A DNA stretch of 64,000 bases from Pseudarthrobacter oxydans (GCF_030812335.1 NZ_JAUSSN010000004.1:1-64000), one strand, 5' to 3'; positions 1 through 8,236 are shown, counted from the stretch's first letter. The notes: generated by a model not told the origin, from the sequence alone. Numbers and translations are program-made.

Positions 1-348
1 GTTCCGTCACCGGAAGGCCATTTGGACAGCACCTCAATCGCCAAGACCGCGTCGGGAGCCACCATAACCGCCCGCGGATGGACCGTTGACCCGGGGAATC
101 CCAGCGTGTCCAACCCCGTCCACATCTATGTCACAGCGCCCGATGGTAAAACGCTGGGCTATGCCTTCACCACAAACCAACTACGGGCCGACGTCAACAC
201 CGCCCTCGGTATCACCGGCAACCACGGGTACGCCGCCGCCATACCCGTCACACAACGTGGCACGTATAACGTCTGCTCCTACGGCATCGCCATCTCGCCG
301 CTATCCAACGGCAACCGACTCCTCGGATGCCAAACTAGGGTTTACTGA
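1..348 (+). CDS. C-terminal end of a secreted cell-surface protein (5' truncated by window edge)
   Basis: The frame is open from base 1 to a TGA at 346-348, giving the last 115 residues of a longer protein whose start lies outside the window. The segment is a beta-rich module containing GWTVDP, VHIYV and CSYGI, with two cysteines near the end. It resembles the C-terminal repeat module I know from secreted Arthrobacter proteins, often attached to amidase or hydrolase domains (recalled, not searched). It has no membrane segment. Function is probably surface or wall association, but the catalytic part cannot be seen. Confidence 0.75.
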   Translation, partial: VPSPEGHLDSTSIAKTASGATITARGWTVDPGNPSVSNPVHIYVTAPDGKTLGYAFTTNQLRADVNTALGITGNHGYAAAIPVTQRGTYNVCSYGIAISPLSNGNRLLGCQTRVY

Positions 349-396
349 CCGCGCCGAGGCCGCGGCACCAGCCGGCAGAGAGCCACAGCGAGACTG

Positions 397-430
397 AAAG
401 GGCCGGATCGTCAATGATCCGGCCCTTTCT
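397..430 (+). terminator. Rho-independent terminator of the secreted protein gene
   Basis: A perfect 13-bp stem (397-409 with 416-428) and six-base loop gtcaat, ending in a short T-containing run, lie 49 bases after the stop codon. From here to 645 I see no supportable gene. Confidence 0.85.
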
Positions 431-645
431 GTTGTCCCCGCAGTCATCACGGCAAAACAGTGGCGGGAGGCTGCGACTTCCTGGCGGGGCCGCATCGAGC
501 TCGACCGTCTGGCCGCAGCCGCCAGCTCTCCCACACCTTTCGTTGCGGATGCTGCCGTCTGGCAATTCGGCGCGCAGCCGGGTCACATTGTTGTGACCAG
601 CGGCGCCTTTGCCTTCGGCAGCTCTTTCATCAGCTGGTGCGCCGG

Positions 646-1305
646 CTAGCTCACCGGCGCCAGGGCCGCCGCCAGGGGCAGGGTGCCGTCCCGGAAGTCG
701 ATGGTGCGTCCGGCCGTGGAGGGCAGGCCCAGCACCGCCGCCGCGACGAGGGCCACGTTGGCGCGGGCCGTTTCCCCGCCTCCGGAGCCTTCCGCCGGAT
801 TGACCTCGATCAGGCCGTTGCCGGGCCCGTCAGTGAGCGCTCCCGGGCCCAGGATGGTCCACTCCAGGTCAGTTCCCCGGAGATAGGCGTCCGCGGCGGA
901 CTTGGCCTCGGCGTACGCGAAGAAGCTGTTGTCCTCGGGGACCCCGTGATCGGGCCCGGCGCCGAGGTAGGAGACCATGATGTACCGCCCGACGCCGGCC
1001 TGTGCCGCCGCGTCCATCGACCGGATGGCGGCGTCCCGGTCCACGGCGTAGGTCCGCTCCGGGCTCCCGCCGCCGGCACCGGCGGACCAGACCACGGCGT
1101 CGTGGTCCCGGAGCGCTTCGGCGATCTCCGCCGTCGTCGAGTGCTCAACATCCAGGACCACGGGAGCGGCGCCCGTGGCCGCGACGTCCTCCCGGTGCGC
1201 CGGGTTGCGGATGAACGACGTCACGTCCATACCTTCGGCGGAGAGGATGCGGGAGAGTTCCAGAGCCACTTTGCCGTGGCCGCCAATGATTGCGATTCGC
1301 GTCAT
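646..1305 (-). CDS. NAD(P)-binding atypical SDR (NmrA/NAD(P)H-binding family)
   Basis: 219-residue Rossmann-fold protein. A glycine-rich dinucleotide motif GGHGKVA lies at residues 8-14, right after the first beta strand (TRIAII), as in the NAD(P)H-binding family PF13460. The middle contains MVSYLGAG and FAYAEAKSAAD, matching the usual MVS...K segment of atypical SDRs. I chose the ATG at 1305 because the Rossmann fold begins immediately there; an upstream ATG at 1344 would add 13 non-conserved residues. A hexamer CAGAAT lies six bases before this ATG and could be a -10 for a leaderless mRNA. Substrate unknown; such proteins act as redox sensors or small-molecule reductases. Confidence 0.85.
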   Translation of the reverse strand: MTRIAIIGGHGKVALELSRILSAEGMDVTSFIRNPAHREDVAATGAAPVVLDVEHSTTAEIAEALRDHDAVVWSAGAGGGSPERTYAVDRDAAIRSMDAAAQAGVGRYIMVSYLGAGPDHGVPEDNSFFAYAEAKSAADAYLRGTDLEWTILGPGALTDGPGNGLIEVNPAEGSGGGETARANVALVAAAVLGLPSTAGRTIDFRDGTLPLAAALAPVS

Positions 1306-1466
1306 GGACCCATTCTGTCCCACAACCCCATGTTGCCCTATCACTCTGCGCGGCCAAAAAGCCCGGTTAGGCCCCAGGAGTGACAGCGCAACGGGCCCGG
1401 ATCACCGGTTCCGGGGGGAACGCAAATGAACTGCCGATCAGTGGCCTCTGCTAGTAGACTCATATC

Positions 1467-1540
1467 GGCTCTCCAGTCCCCCCAGCTTGGAGAGCCGGGA
1501 GCCTCCGCGCTTGAGTCTTTGGACTCGCGCGGAGGCTTTC
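1467..1540 (+). ncRNA. Candidate small RNA with C6 hairpin loop and terminator (6C-like)
   Basis: A hairpin with arms ggctctcc (1467-1474) and ggagagcc (1489-1496) carries cccccc in its loop. It is followed at once by a terminator: arms 1501-1510 and 1527-1536, an inner stem gagtc/gactc, then tttcctc. A -10-like TAGACT (1455-1460) sits seven bases before the first hairpin, so transcription would start at its first base. No gene precedes it for 160 bases. The layout recalls the actinobacterial 6C RNA family (hairpins with C-rich loops plus terminator), but only one C-loop hairpin is visible. The rest of 1306-1722 shows no gene. Confidence 0.5.
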
Positions 1541-1722
1541 CTCATATCTGGGGCCATGACGGGCACGCCGGCGGCACTACGCGGCCAGTGGCTAAAGGCC
1601 TTTAGAGATGCCGCCCGCGGAGGCAGTTCTCATCATCCGGACGCGGAAGCGCTGCGTCCAAAGCCCCTATCGACGGCGGCCTCCTGGCACCAAACTGAAG
1701 CTAACGTGGAAGGACGGCCCTG

Positions 1723-2640
1723 ATGAGCGTTCAGGCGGTTCGAGGCTGGCGCACTTGGATGTGGTGCTTGTGGCTGGTCGCGGCGATGATGATGTTGGCG
1801 TTCCTCGACCTGACGGTCTATGGACTGGTGGTGCCCGCCTCAGCGCTGTTGCTGGCCGTGATTTCCGGGCCCGCAGCCTGGCGGCGTCAGGGTATCGATA
1901 AATTGGATCTCGCCGTGGTGGCGACCCTCTATATCTCCGTCGTCGCACTGTTCCGGGTGGCCTTTACCGTATTCACTGTTACGAACGTGTTGGGCCTGTT
2001 TCTGTGTTTTGCTGCAGGGCTCGTCCTGGGCGTCGCCGGCCCCGTCTTCTACACCGTAAGACGCCGGCGGCCACTCTCCGACCTGGGACTGTCGCTCGGC
2101 AACTGGAAGCAGGCCGTAGCCCTGGGAGCGGTTCTGGCGGCCATTCAGTTCGCCATCACGCTCCTCGGGTATCCCCTGCCGGAACCAGCCGGCTGGGTTC
2201 CCTTGCTGGTGATGTCTTTGACGGTGGGAGCCTTTGAAACCGTCTTCTTCCGGGGCTTCGTGCAGACCCGCCTCAGTGCCAGTTTCGGCCGGGCCCCCGG
2301 CATAGCAGTCGCGGCCGCACTGTACGCCGTTTACCACGTCGGGTACGGGATGAGCAGCGAGGGCATGGTCTTCCTTTTTGGGCTCGGCATCGTCTACGCG
2401 GTCGCGTTCGATCTGACCCGTAACGCCCTGGTCCTGTGGCCCTTACTCACTCCATTGGGTTCGTTCTTCAATAACCTCAACACCGGAGACATCGAGCTTC
2501 CCTGGGCCGCCATCCTCGGCTTCGCCGACGTGCTGGGCCTCATGGTGGCATCGATTTGGCTGGGTCACAGGCGCCTGCAGCGCAAGGGACAGCAGGGAGA
2601 GACGAGCACTGGAAGGCGTGGACAGAGACACGCGCCGTGA
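1723..2640 (+). CDS. CPBP family intramembrane protease homologue (CAAX/Abi type)
   Basis: 305-residue polytopic membrane protein with about eight hydrophobic segments. The CPBP signature is recognisable: FETVFFRGFVQTRL (residues 171-184) corresponds to motif EExxxR, with E172 and R177, and YAVYH (201-205) supplies the metal-ligand-like H205 of motif 2. The first glutamate of the EE pair is replaced by Phe171, so activity is uncertain. The C-terminal 35 residues are polar and basic. A purine-rich stretch about ten bases upstream of the ATG serves as ribosome site. Family members cleave within the membrane, or act as immunity or regulatory proteins. No partner gene is adjacent. Confidence 0.8.
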   Translation: MSVQAVRGWRTWMWCLWLVAAMMMLAFLDLTVYGLVVPASALLLAVISGPAAWRRQGIDKLDLAVVATLYISVVALFRVAFTVFTVTNVLGLFLCFAAGLVLGVAGPVFYTVRRRRPLSDLGLSLGNWKQAVALGAVLAAIQFAITLLGYPLPEPAGWVPLLVMSLTVGAFETVFFRGFVQTRLSASFGRAPGIAVAAALYAVYHVGYGMSSEGMVFLFGLGIVYAVAFDLTRNALVLWPLLTPLGSFFNNLNTGDIELPWAAILGFADVLGLMVASIWLGHRRLQRKGQQGETSTGRRGQRHAP

Positions 2641-2683
2641 GCGGTCACTCGCGGGCTCACCCGGCTCCGTAACCAATGTGCTC

Positions 2684-2712
2684 TAGGCAAATGGTGCCAA
2701 TGGGTCTATAAA
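2684..2712 (+). promoter_or_regulatory. Possible promoter of the cupin gene
   Basis: TAGGCA at 2684-2689 and TATAAA at 2707-2712 are separated by 17 bases. They lie about 150 bases before the cupin ATG, and a hairpin ggcaac/gttgcc follows at 2719-2737. This is consensus matching only. Confidence 0.3.
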
Positions 2713-2861
2713 TCATCACGGCAACTGAGTGCGTTGCCGGCCCTCTACCCGGGCGCCGGCAGCTGAAGTTCGCCCGCACCCGAGGGGGCCAACACACCGC
2801 CAGCGCGCCGTTGCCGAAGGGAAATCACAACAGCAGGCAGTGCAGACCATAGGAGGTCAAG

Positions 2862-3224
2862 ATGCCAAGTCTAATTCGTAAAAGCCTCGATTCGCCCGAG
2901 GAGACGCGTCCCTTCGAAGGTGGTAAGGGTCAACTTCAACTCGTCAACCTGGAACAGGGCGGCGTGGGCCGCGCCACGTTCCTGCCCGGATGGCGTTGGT
3001 CCGAGCACGTCAAACCGATCGCCAAAACGGAGAGCTGTCAGGCCTCGCACATGGGATATTTCATCTCCGGTCGAATGAAAGTCGTGATGAACGACGGCGA
3101 AGAAATGGAGTATGGGCCGGGAGACTTCGCCATGATGGCACCCGGGCACGATGCCTGGGTGTTGGGAGACGAACCCTGTGTCGTGATCGACTGGCAGGGA
3201 TTCGTCGACTACGCCAAACCCTGA
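2862..3224 (+). CDS. Small cupin-domain protein
   Basis: 120-residue single-domain cupin. The beta-barrel motifs are readable: HMGYFISGRM (63-72) with a following MNDGEE, then YGPGDFAMMAPGHDAW (84-99). Candidate metal ligands are H49, H63, E80 and H96. The start is well defined by aggaggt about seven bases before the ATG, the best ribosome site in this part of the window. The protein lacks any DNA-binding domain. It stands alone: the upstream gene ends 220 bases earlier and the downstream region is non-coding. A small dioxygenase, isomerase or ligand-binding role is possible; the substrate cannot be inferred. Confidence 0.85.
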   Translation: MPSLIRKSLDSPEETRPFEGGKGQLQLVNLEQGGVGRATFLPGWRWSEHVKPIAKTESCQASHMGYFISGRMKVVMNDGEEMEYGPGDFAMMAPGHDAWVLGDEPCVVIDWQGFVDYAKP

Positions 3225-3230
3225 GCCCAA

Positions 3231-3252
3231 GGATCCCGCACGCCAGGGATCC
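3231..3252 (+). terminator. Hairpin after the cupin gene, possible terminator
   Basis: ggatccc (3231-3237) pairs with gggatcc (3246-3252) around an eight-base loop, six bases after the stop codon. There is no T run, so termination by this element alone is doubtful. Confidence 0.35.
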
Positions 3253-3944
3253 AAAGTACGCCTCGGCCAAGGCCCGGGCTTCTCACCACCCCGGCGGCGA
3301 CACCGATGATCCCCAGGGGCCCCGACCCAGGTATTGCAGGGCCCCGGTCAGCGCCGGCCATCCCCGCCGCATCCCGCGGCGGGGATGAAAGTGGCGCTCC
3401 AACTCTCCTCGCCGCGCGGCCAAGTCCTCCCGGCCGGGAGGCCCCTCAGTGGGCCAGTAGCGGCCCTGGGTGCGGAATTGTTGACTACGGTACGGGAGCA
3501 AGGCGCCGAGAGTCCCTCGTCGCCTGGCAGCGTCACCAAAAGGGCCGCTGGCGCCCTGTTGAACAGTTGAGGGACGAAGAGCCGGCGGGCCTGTTCCAGC
3601 CTTCGGGCAGCTTTGCCCTTTCCCACACGCCGCAAGGTCACAGTTGGGCTCCGAGGCTGAGGCCCTGAGCGCCAATGCTTCTGCCACCGTCCTCCGTGGC
3701 GGTGTGGTCACGGCCGATTACTCCGCGCCGCCGCACTGGTGCTGGCAACCTTCCTCCCGAGCGCGGTCCGTCTGCGGCCCTGAACCGATCACCGTCTCTG
3801 ATCACCGGACATTTACTTGCCAGATACGTCCGTCGCCGCCACCTCAGTTGCAGCCCTAGAGGCCGCCCAATATATCCGTCCCACCCTAAAACAGGGACAG
3901 GTAGCGGAACCGCGCCCCTTCCCTAATGGGCTGCTGAAAAGTTA
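3253..3944. other. Gene-poor stretch, nothing supportable
   Basis: Several overlapping open frames exist on both strands (for example 3283-3711 minus and 3306-3668 plus). They are arginine/proline/glycine-rich, have no ribosome site, no recognisable motif and no coding-like third-base pattern. I see no RNA or repeat structure either. It could be a decayed gene, but no family can be named. Confidence 0.4.
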
Positions 3945-4376
3945 ATGTTGGCCATGGCAAAGAAGAGTGACGATGATCTTGTCCTGGTGGTGGCACTCGG
4001 GTCGCTTCTCGCCCTGGGGGTGTTTATCTATCTCGTCATCTTCGCTCTGGCCCTGATCATCATCGGCCTGCTTGTGTTCCTGGTCTGGCGCATGGTGCTC
4101 CACGCGAAGATGGATCCCAGGGCCAAGCGGCGTCCCGTACCTGCCCCCGGGGCCAAGCGGCGTCCCGTACCTGCCCCCGGGTACAAGCGGAAGTGGACCC
4201 CGGCCAACCATCAGGAGACCCTCCTGGACAAGCGGGCATGGGACCGCGCCTTCGCGGAAACCATGGGCCGGGCCGATCCGCCATACAGGCCGACGCCACC
4301 CCCGCCGCCCCCGAAGCAGATGACGGACGAGGAGATATTTTCCCGGCTCCGGGACCGGCTGCAGAATCTGAAGTAG
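3945..4376 (+). CDS. Small membrane-anchored protein with proline-rich cytoplasmic tail
   Basis: 143 residues (or 140 from the ATG at 3954, MAKKSDDD; neither start has a clear ribosome site). Residues about 13-50 form one long or two closely spaced hydrophobic helices. Then follow a basic stretch, the duplicated segment AKRRPVPAPG, a run of six prolines (TPPPPPPK) and a short amphipathic helix at the end (EEIFSRLRDRLQNLK). I do not recognise the family. The shape (short anchor, basic proline-rich linker, terminal helix) suggests a membrane-tethered adaptor. It lies between two non-coding stretches with no operon partner. Confidence 0.6.
   Translation: MLAMAKKSDDDLVLVVALGSLLALGVFIYLVIFALALIIIGLLVFLVWRMVLHAKMDPRAKRRPVPAPGAKRRPVPAPGYKRKWTPANHQETLLDKRAWDRAFAETMGRADPPYRPTPPPPPPKQMTDEEIFSRLRDRLQNLK
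4121..4180 (+). repeat. Perfect 30-bp tandem duplication inside the small membrane protein gene
   Basis: Bases 4121-4150 are repeated exactly at 4151-4180, in frame, duplicating ten codons (the AKRRPVPAPG segment). A third, partial unit (acaagcgg) follows. Zero differences point to a recent or unstable duplication. Confidence 0.95.
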
Positions 4377-4885
4377 CCCGCCGGCCGGGGGTCTACATTG
4401 AGTAGTACGGCCGCGCTGGGTGTCCGACGTGTAAGGTGTTCCGCCCCGAGGCGTCGGAACCAGCTGCTAAATCGCGCAGCGGGCCGAAGGAGGGGGAAGG
4501 ACTGGCGCGAGCGTGGGAGCCACCGGGGCGGAAGAATGAAATATATGCGGAGAATCGTGAAACGGACGAGCGCGCAGCGGTACTGGATCCGCAAGGGCAC
4601 CAACGAGATAGCGTCCCAGGCCAAGGCACTCCGGGCCACCCGCGGGTCATCTACCTCATGGGCGCCAGCGAAGACTGGCGCAGCTCGCGGGACCTGGCCA
4701 GCCTCTTGAAGATGCCGATCAGTCCGTCCCGTAATTCCTGCACGACGGAAAGAAGCCTTGACCGAAGCACTGGTCGCGCGGTTACGCGCGGCCCTGATCC
4801 TGATTGGCTCCGGGGCATATCACCCCGGAGGGGTCAAGGGTCCTGGAAAGGATCCTTGACGAAGCCGAAGAGGGTTCGACGCGGT
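4377..4885. other. Gene-poor stretch upstream of the repeat cluster
   Basis: Open frames at 4398-4709 and 4436-5011 have no recognisable domain, and the second runs straight through the hairpin repeats. A local hairpin gcgccag/ctggcgc occurs near 4661-4680. I see no supportable gene. Confidence 0.4.
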
Positions 4886-5160
4886 AAATTCCGCTTGTTA
4901 CCCGAGGGGGCGAAGCCCCCCGAGGTACCGAACGGGGCCTTGACGGTTGATTCCGCTTGTTACCCGAGGGAGGCGGAGCCTCCCGAGGTACCGTACCGAA
5001 CGGGGCCTTGACGGTTGATTCCGGTTCTGACCCCGGGGGCTCCAAAGCCCCCGGTTGTCGGTTCCGCTTGGCACCCGCAGCTGAAGGAGCGAAGCGACTG
5101 AAGCTGCGGCCTGGCGGCCTCCGCTTCAACCCGGTACGGTACGGCCCCGTACGGTACCTC
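4886..5160. repeat. Cluster of tandem hairpin repeats
   Basis: Units beginning attccgcttgttacccgagg occur at 4888 and 4950, followed by a related unit near 5018 (gattccggttctgacccc). Each unit carries a hairpin whose arms differ while pairing is kept: gggggc/gccccc (4906-4920), gggaggc/gcctccc (4968-4984) and ccgggggc/gcccccgg (5033-5054). Units one and two share the flank gaggtaccg...aacggggccttgacggttga. A fourth hairpin (gcagct/agctgc) follows near 5078-5107. A near-perfect palindrome of ggtacggtacgg with ccgtacggtacc closes the cluster at about 5133-5158. It is non-coding and next to tRNA genes. Confidence 0.8.
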
Positions 5161-5394
5161 CCCCTACCCCCTCAGGTGGCCATCTGAAGGCCCTCCGTCC
5201 CGCTGGCCGTGGTTGCAAGCCGCCGATGACCCTAAAGCCAGCGCACAGGGGCACTCAAGGCCTCGCGTCCGAGTGCGGGGGTCGGGCGGCAAACCATCCC
5301 AGTAGCAGCCATTTAACAGCCACCTGCCAGAGAAAGTAGGGAATTTCCGGGAATCCCAGAGACAACTCTCGGAAATCGCTCATCTGCTGTCACA

Positions 5395-5430
5395 GAAAAA
5401 CCCCCGGGATCTCAAGGATTCCGGGGGTCT
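5395..5430 (-). terminator. Terminator of the tRNA-Thr/tRNA-Met unit
   Basis: Read on the minus strand, a stem of ccccgg-rich arms (5401-5410 with about 5418-5428) is followed by five T (aaaaa at 5396-5400 on the plus strand), just after the tRNA-Met 3' end. Confidence 0.85.
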
Positions 5431-5434
5431 TATC

Positions 5435-5511
5435 TGGTAGCGGCGGGGAGGCTCGATCTCCCGACCTCACGATTATGAGTCGTGCGCTCTAACCAACTGA
5501 GCTACGCCGCC
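5435..5511 (-). tRNA. tRNA-Met (anticodon CAT, elongator type)
   Basis: 77-nt cloverleaf on the minus strand: acceptor GGCGGCG at the 5' end (5511), anticodon arm CACGA-CTCATAA-TCGTG, T arm GGGAG/CTCCC, and 3' CCA encoded at 5437-5435. The anticodon stem lacks the three G:C pairs typical of initiator tRNA, so this is an elongator Met (or possibly an Ile tRNA with modified CAT). Confidence 0.95.
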
Positions 5512-5573
5512 ATAAATGAGGAAAACCTGCGCTAAGCCGGTCAAAAACCGCCTTGACACAGGCCCTCATTCAG

Positions 5574-5645
5574 AGCCCCCCACCGGAATCGATCCGGTGA
5601 CCTCGTTCTTACCAAGAACGCGCTCTACCACTGAGCTAGGGGGGC
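5574..5645 (-). tRNA. tRNA-Thr (anticodon GGT)
   Basis: Minus-strand cloverleaf with acceptor GCCCCCC/GGGGGGC, D arm, anticodon arm CGTTC-TTGGTAA-GAACG (anticodon GGT, reads ACC/ACT) and T arm CCGGA...TCCGG. CCA is not encoded. It lies 62 bases upstream of tRNA-Met and shares its promoter. Confidence 0.95.
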
Positions 5646-5656
5646 AACGAGTAAAT

Positions 5657-5685
5657 ACTTTACCGGAAGATTCCGCTCCCAACAA
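5657..5685 (-). promoter_or_regulatory. Promoter of the tRNA-Thr/tRNA-Met unit
   Basis: On the minus strand a -35 TTGTTG (5680-5685) and a -10 TAAAGT (5657-5662) are separated by exactly 17 bases. They end 11 bases before the mature 5' end of tRNA-Thr. Confidence 0.7.
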
Positions 5686-5815
5686 ATCGGCGCCGGGGAC
5701 GCCCTGAAAGCGCCAAAACCGGCGGAAATCCGGGCTCACAGGGGCCTGGCGAGGGTCCGCCGGCAGCCCGGCGACCCCGCCGGACGAGCGGATGTGACCA
5801 AGGGAACTTAACGAA

Positions 5816-5845
5816 GAACGGGCCGGCTGTTGGGCCGGCCCGTTC
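5816..5845 (-). terminator. Terminator of the DEAD-box helicase gene
   Basis: Perfect 11-bp stem gaacgggccgg / ccggcccgttc (5816-5826 with 5835-5845) with an eight-base loop, 33 bases beyond the helicase stop. On the minus strand it is followed by ttcgtt. Confidence 0.8.
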
Positions 5846-5878
5846 TCAGGGGTGAATCAGTGCGTTAGCAGCTGACGG

Positions 5879-8023
5879 TTACCACTTGGTGCGCGGCTTG
5901 CGGGCCGCGTCGGAGCCGACGCCACGTTCGTTGCGGTCGCTGAAGGAGCGTCCGCCACGGTCAGCGGAGGTCCGCTCGCCGTCGCTCTTGCGGAATTCGC
6001 GCTTGAAGCCGCCGTTGCCCTTGAAGTTGCCACCACGGTCGCCGCCGCCGGAGAACCCGCCACGGTCGCTGCCGCCGGAGTAACCGCCGCGGCTGCCGCC
6101 CTGGCCGCCACCCTGGTAGCTGCCGCGCTCGCCGGAGGGCTTGCGGCCGTTGTCCAGCTCGAGGTGGATCAGCTCGCCGCCGATCCGGGTGCGGGACAGG
6201 GCCTTCAGCTGGTCGGCGCTCAGGTCCGCCGGAAGCTCCACGAGGGAGTGGTCGGCGCGGATGTCGATGCCGCCGATCTGGGCCGAGGAGATGCCGCCTT
6301 CGTTGGCAATGGCGCCAACGATCGAACCCGGCATGACGCGCTGACGGCGTCCGACGGCGATCCGGTAGGTGGCGTTGCCCTCGGTGAGCGTGCGGGTCGG
6401 GCCGCGGGAGCCGAAGCCGTCCTTGGCGCGCTCGCGCTTCTGGAATTCAGGAGCAGCAGGCAGTTCCTTGACCAGCAGCGGCTGCCCGCCCTGGGCCATC
6501 ACGGCCAGTGCGGCGGCGATTTCCGAGGCCGGAACGTTGTGCTCTTCCTCGTAGGAGGCGATGAGGTCGCGGAACGACGAAACATCCTCGGAGGCGAGGG
6601 TCTCGGTGATCTTCTCCGCGAACTTGCCCAGGCGCAGGGTGTTGACCGACTCGGCGGTGGGCAGGTGCATCTGCTCCACCGGCTGGCGGGTCGCCTTCTC
6701 GATGGACCGCAGCAGGTACTTCTCCCGCGGCGTCATGAACAGGATCGCGTCGCCGGAACGGCCTGCGCGGCCGGTGCGGCCGATGCGGTGCACGTAGGAC
6801 TCTGTGTCGTGCGGGATGTCGTAGTTGACCACGTGGCTGACGCGCTCAACGTCAAGGCCGCGGGCCGCGACGTCGGTGGCGACCAGGATGTCGATCTTGC
6901 CGTCACGCAGGGCCTCGACCGTACGCTCGCGCTGCTGCTGCGGGATGTCGCCGTTGATGGCGGCGGCCTGGAAGCCCCGTGAACGCAGCTTGTCGGCGAG
7001 GTCCTCGGTGGCCATCTTGGTCCGGACGAAGGCGATGACGCCTTCGAACGGCTCGACCTCGAGGATGCGGGTCAGCGCATCGAGCTTGTGCGGGCCCATG
7101 ACCTGCAGGTAGCGCTGGCGGGTGTTGGCGCCCGTGGTGGTCTTGGACTTGACCTGCACCTCGGCCGGGTTGTTCAGGTACTGCTTGGACAGCCGGCGGA
7201 TCTGGCTCGGCATCGTGGCGGAGAACAGGGCAACCTGGCGGCCCGCGGGGGTCTGCTGGAAGATCTGCTCCACGTCTTCGGCGAAGCCCATGCGGAGCAT
7301 CTCGTCAGCCTCGTCCAGTACCAGGTACTGGAGTTCGGACAGGTCGAGGGAACCCTTGGTGATGTGGTCGATCACGCGGCCGGGGGTACCGACAACAACC
7401 TGGGCCCCGCGGCGCAGGCCGTTGAGCTGGGGGCCGTAGGCGGAGCCGCCGTACACCGGCAGGACGGTGAAGTCGTCGATGTGCTTGGCGTAGGAGGTGA
7501 AGGCCTCGGCGACCTGAAGGGCGAGCTCACGGGTCGGAGCGAGCACCAGGGCCTGGGTCTTGCGGGACGGGCCGTTGAGGTCGTGGAGCTCGGCCAGACG
7601 GGACAGCGCCGGTACTGCGAATGCTGCAGTCTTACCGGTGCCGGTCTGGGCCAGGCCCACGACGTCGCGGCCTTCGAGCAGCAGCGGGATGGTTGCTGCC
7701 TGGATCGGGGACGGCTTCTCGTAGCCAACGTCCTGCAGGGCAGCAAGGACGCGGCCGTCGATGCCGAGGTCCACGAACTTGACGCCTTCTTCTTCGGCGT
7801 CTTCTTCCTTCGCGGGGGCAGCCGGGGCTTCGGCCTTCGGTGCTTCGGCGGCAGCCGGAGCGTCGGCCTGCGGTGCGGCTTCGGCAGCAGCCGGAGCGTC
7901 GTTGTTCGCAGGAGCCTCGGTGAATACCGGGGCGGAGCCGGCTGCGGGGGCAGCCGTTTCAGAAGTCTCGACGTCGATGTTGACGGTTTCGGTTTCGACG
8001 GAGTTGTTCTGATTTTCGGGCAT
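5879..8023 (-). CDS. deaD: DEAD-box ATP-dependent RNA helicase, DeaD/CsdA type
   Basis: 714 residues. The order is: acidic, Ala/Pro-rich N-terminal extension (1-80); Q motif (PSPIQ, 104-108); Walker A AQTGTGKT (125-132); PTRELA; TPGR (213-216); DEAD (237-240); SAT; VATDVAARGLDV; HRIGRTGRAG; a DbpA-type RNA-binding domain (about 553-623); and a Gly/Arg/Ser-rich tail of about 90 residues. This is the full architecture of cold-shock helicases that unwind structured RNA in ribosome assembly and mRNA decay. I chose the ATG at 8023 because gagga lies about 11 bases upstream; further ATGs at 8044 and 8110 are in the leader and lack a ribosome site. It is monocistronic, with its own terminator. Confidence 0.95.
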   Translation of the reverse strand: MPENQNNSVETETVNIDVETSETAAPAAGSAPVFTEAPANNDAPAAAEAAPQADAPAAAEAPKAEAPAAPAKEEDAEEEGVKFVDLGIDGRVLAALQDVGYEKPSPIQAATIPLLLEGRDVVGLAQTGTGKTAAFAVPALSRLAELHDLNGPSRKTQALVLAPTRELALQVAEAFTSYAKHIDDFTVLPVYGGSAYGPQLNGLRRGAQVVVGTPGRVIDHITKGSLDLSELQYLVLDEADEMLRMGFAEDVEQIFQQTPAGRQVALFSATMPSQIRRLSKQYLNNPAEVQVKSKTTTGANTRQRYLQVMGPHKLDALTRILEVEPFEGVIAFVRTKMATEDLADKLRSRGFQAAAINGDIPQQQRERTVEALRDGKIDILVATDVAARGLDVERVSHVVNYDIPHDTESYVHRIGRTGRAGRSGDAILFMTPREKYLLRSIEKATRQPVEQMHLPTAESVNTLRLGKFAEKITETLASEDVSSFRDLIASYEEEHNVPASEIAAALAVMAQGGQPLLVKELPAAPEFQKRERAKDGFGSRGPTRTLTEGNATYRIAVGRRQRVMPGSIVGAIANEGGISSAQIGGIDIRADHSLVELPADLSADQLKALSRTRIGGELIHLELDNGRKPSGERGSYQGGGQGGSRGGYSGGSDRGGFSGGGDRGGNFKGNGGFKREFRKSDGERTSADRGGRSFSDRNERGVGSDAARKPRTKW

Positions 8024-8236
8024 AGGTGAAATATCCTCATCCATAGGGGCCAAGCGGCACAACCCGAGGTGAGCGGAGCCGCAGTACGCGTGACCGAAAT
8101 CGCCGGGCATACTTTGACCGGCCGGTCACATAGAAGCCCGGCGCTTTCGCAATCCCGTGGCAGGACTTCCCGCTGCATCTCTTGGCTGCTATCCCAGCAG
8201 TCTGTACAGCGTTTTCTTTAGCCGGCTCTCCCTATG
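8024..8236 (-). other. Leader region of the helicase gene
   Basis: About 210 bases between the helicase start and the next terminator hold no gene. A long 5' UTR would fit cold-shock helicases, but I could not define a convincing promoter or conserved leader structure here. Confidence 0.35.

Noticed and set aside
460..1383. 307-codon plus-strand open frame
   Set aside because: Arginine/glycine-rich mirror of the NAD(P)-binding gene on the minus strand; no motif and no ribosome site.
4436..5011. 191-codon open frame
   Set aside because: Passes through the hairpin repeats and has no recognisable domain or ribosome site.
4377..5511. Integrated element using tRNA-Met as attachment site
   Set aside because: I found no second copy of the tRNA 3' end, no integrase and no phage or plasmid gene.
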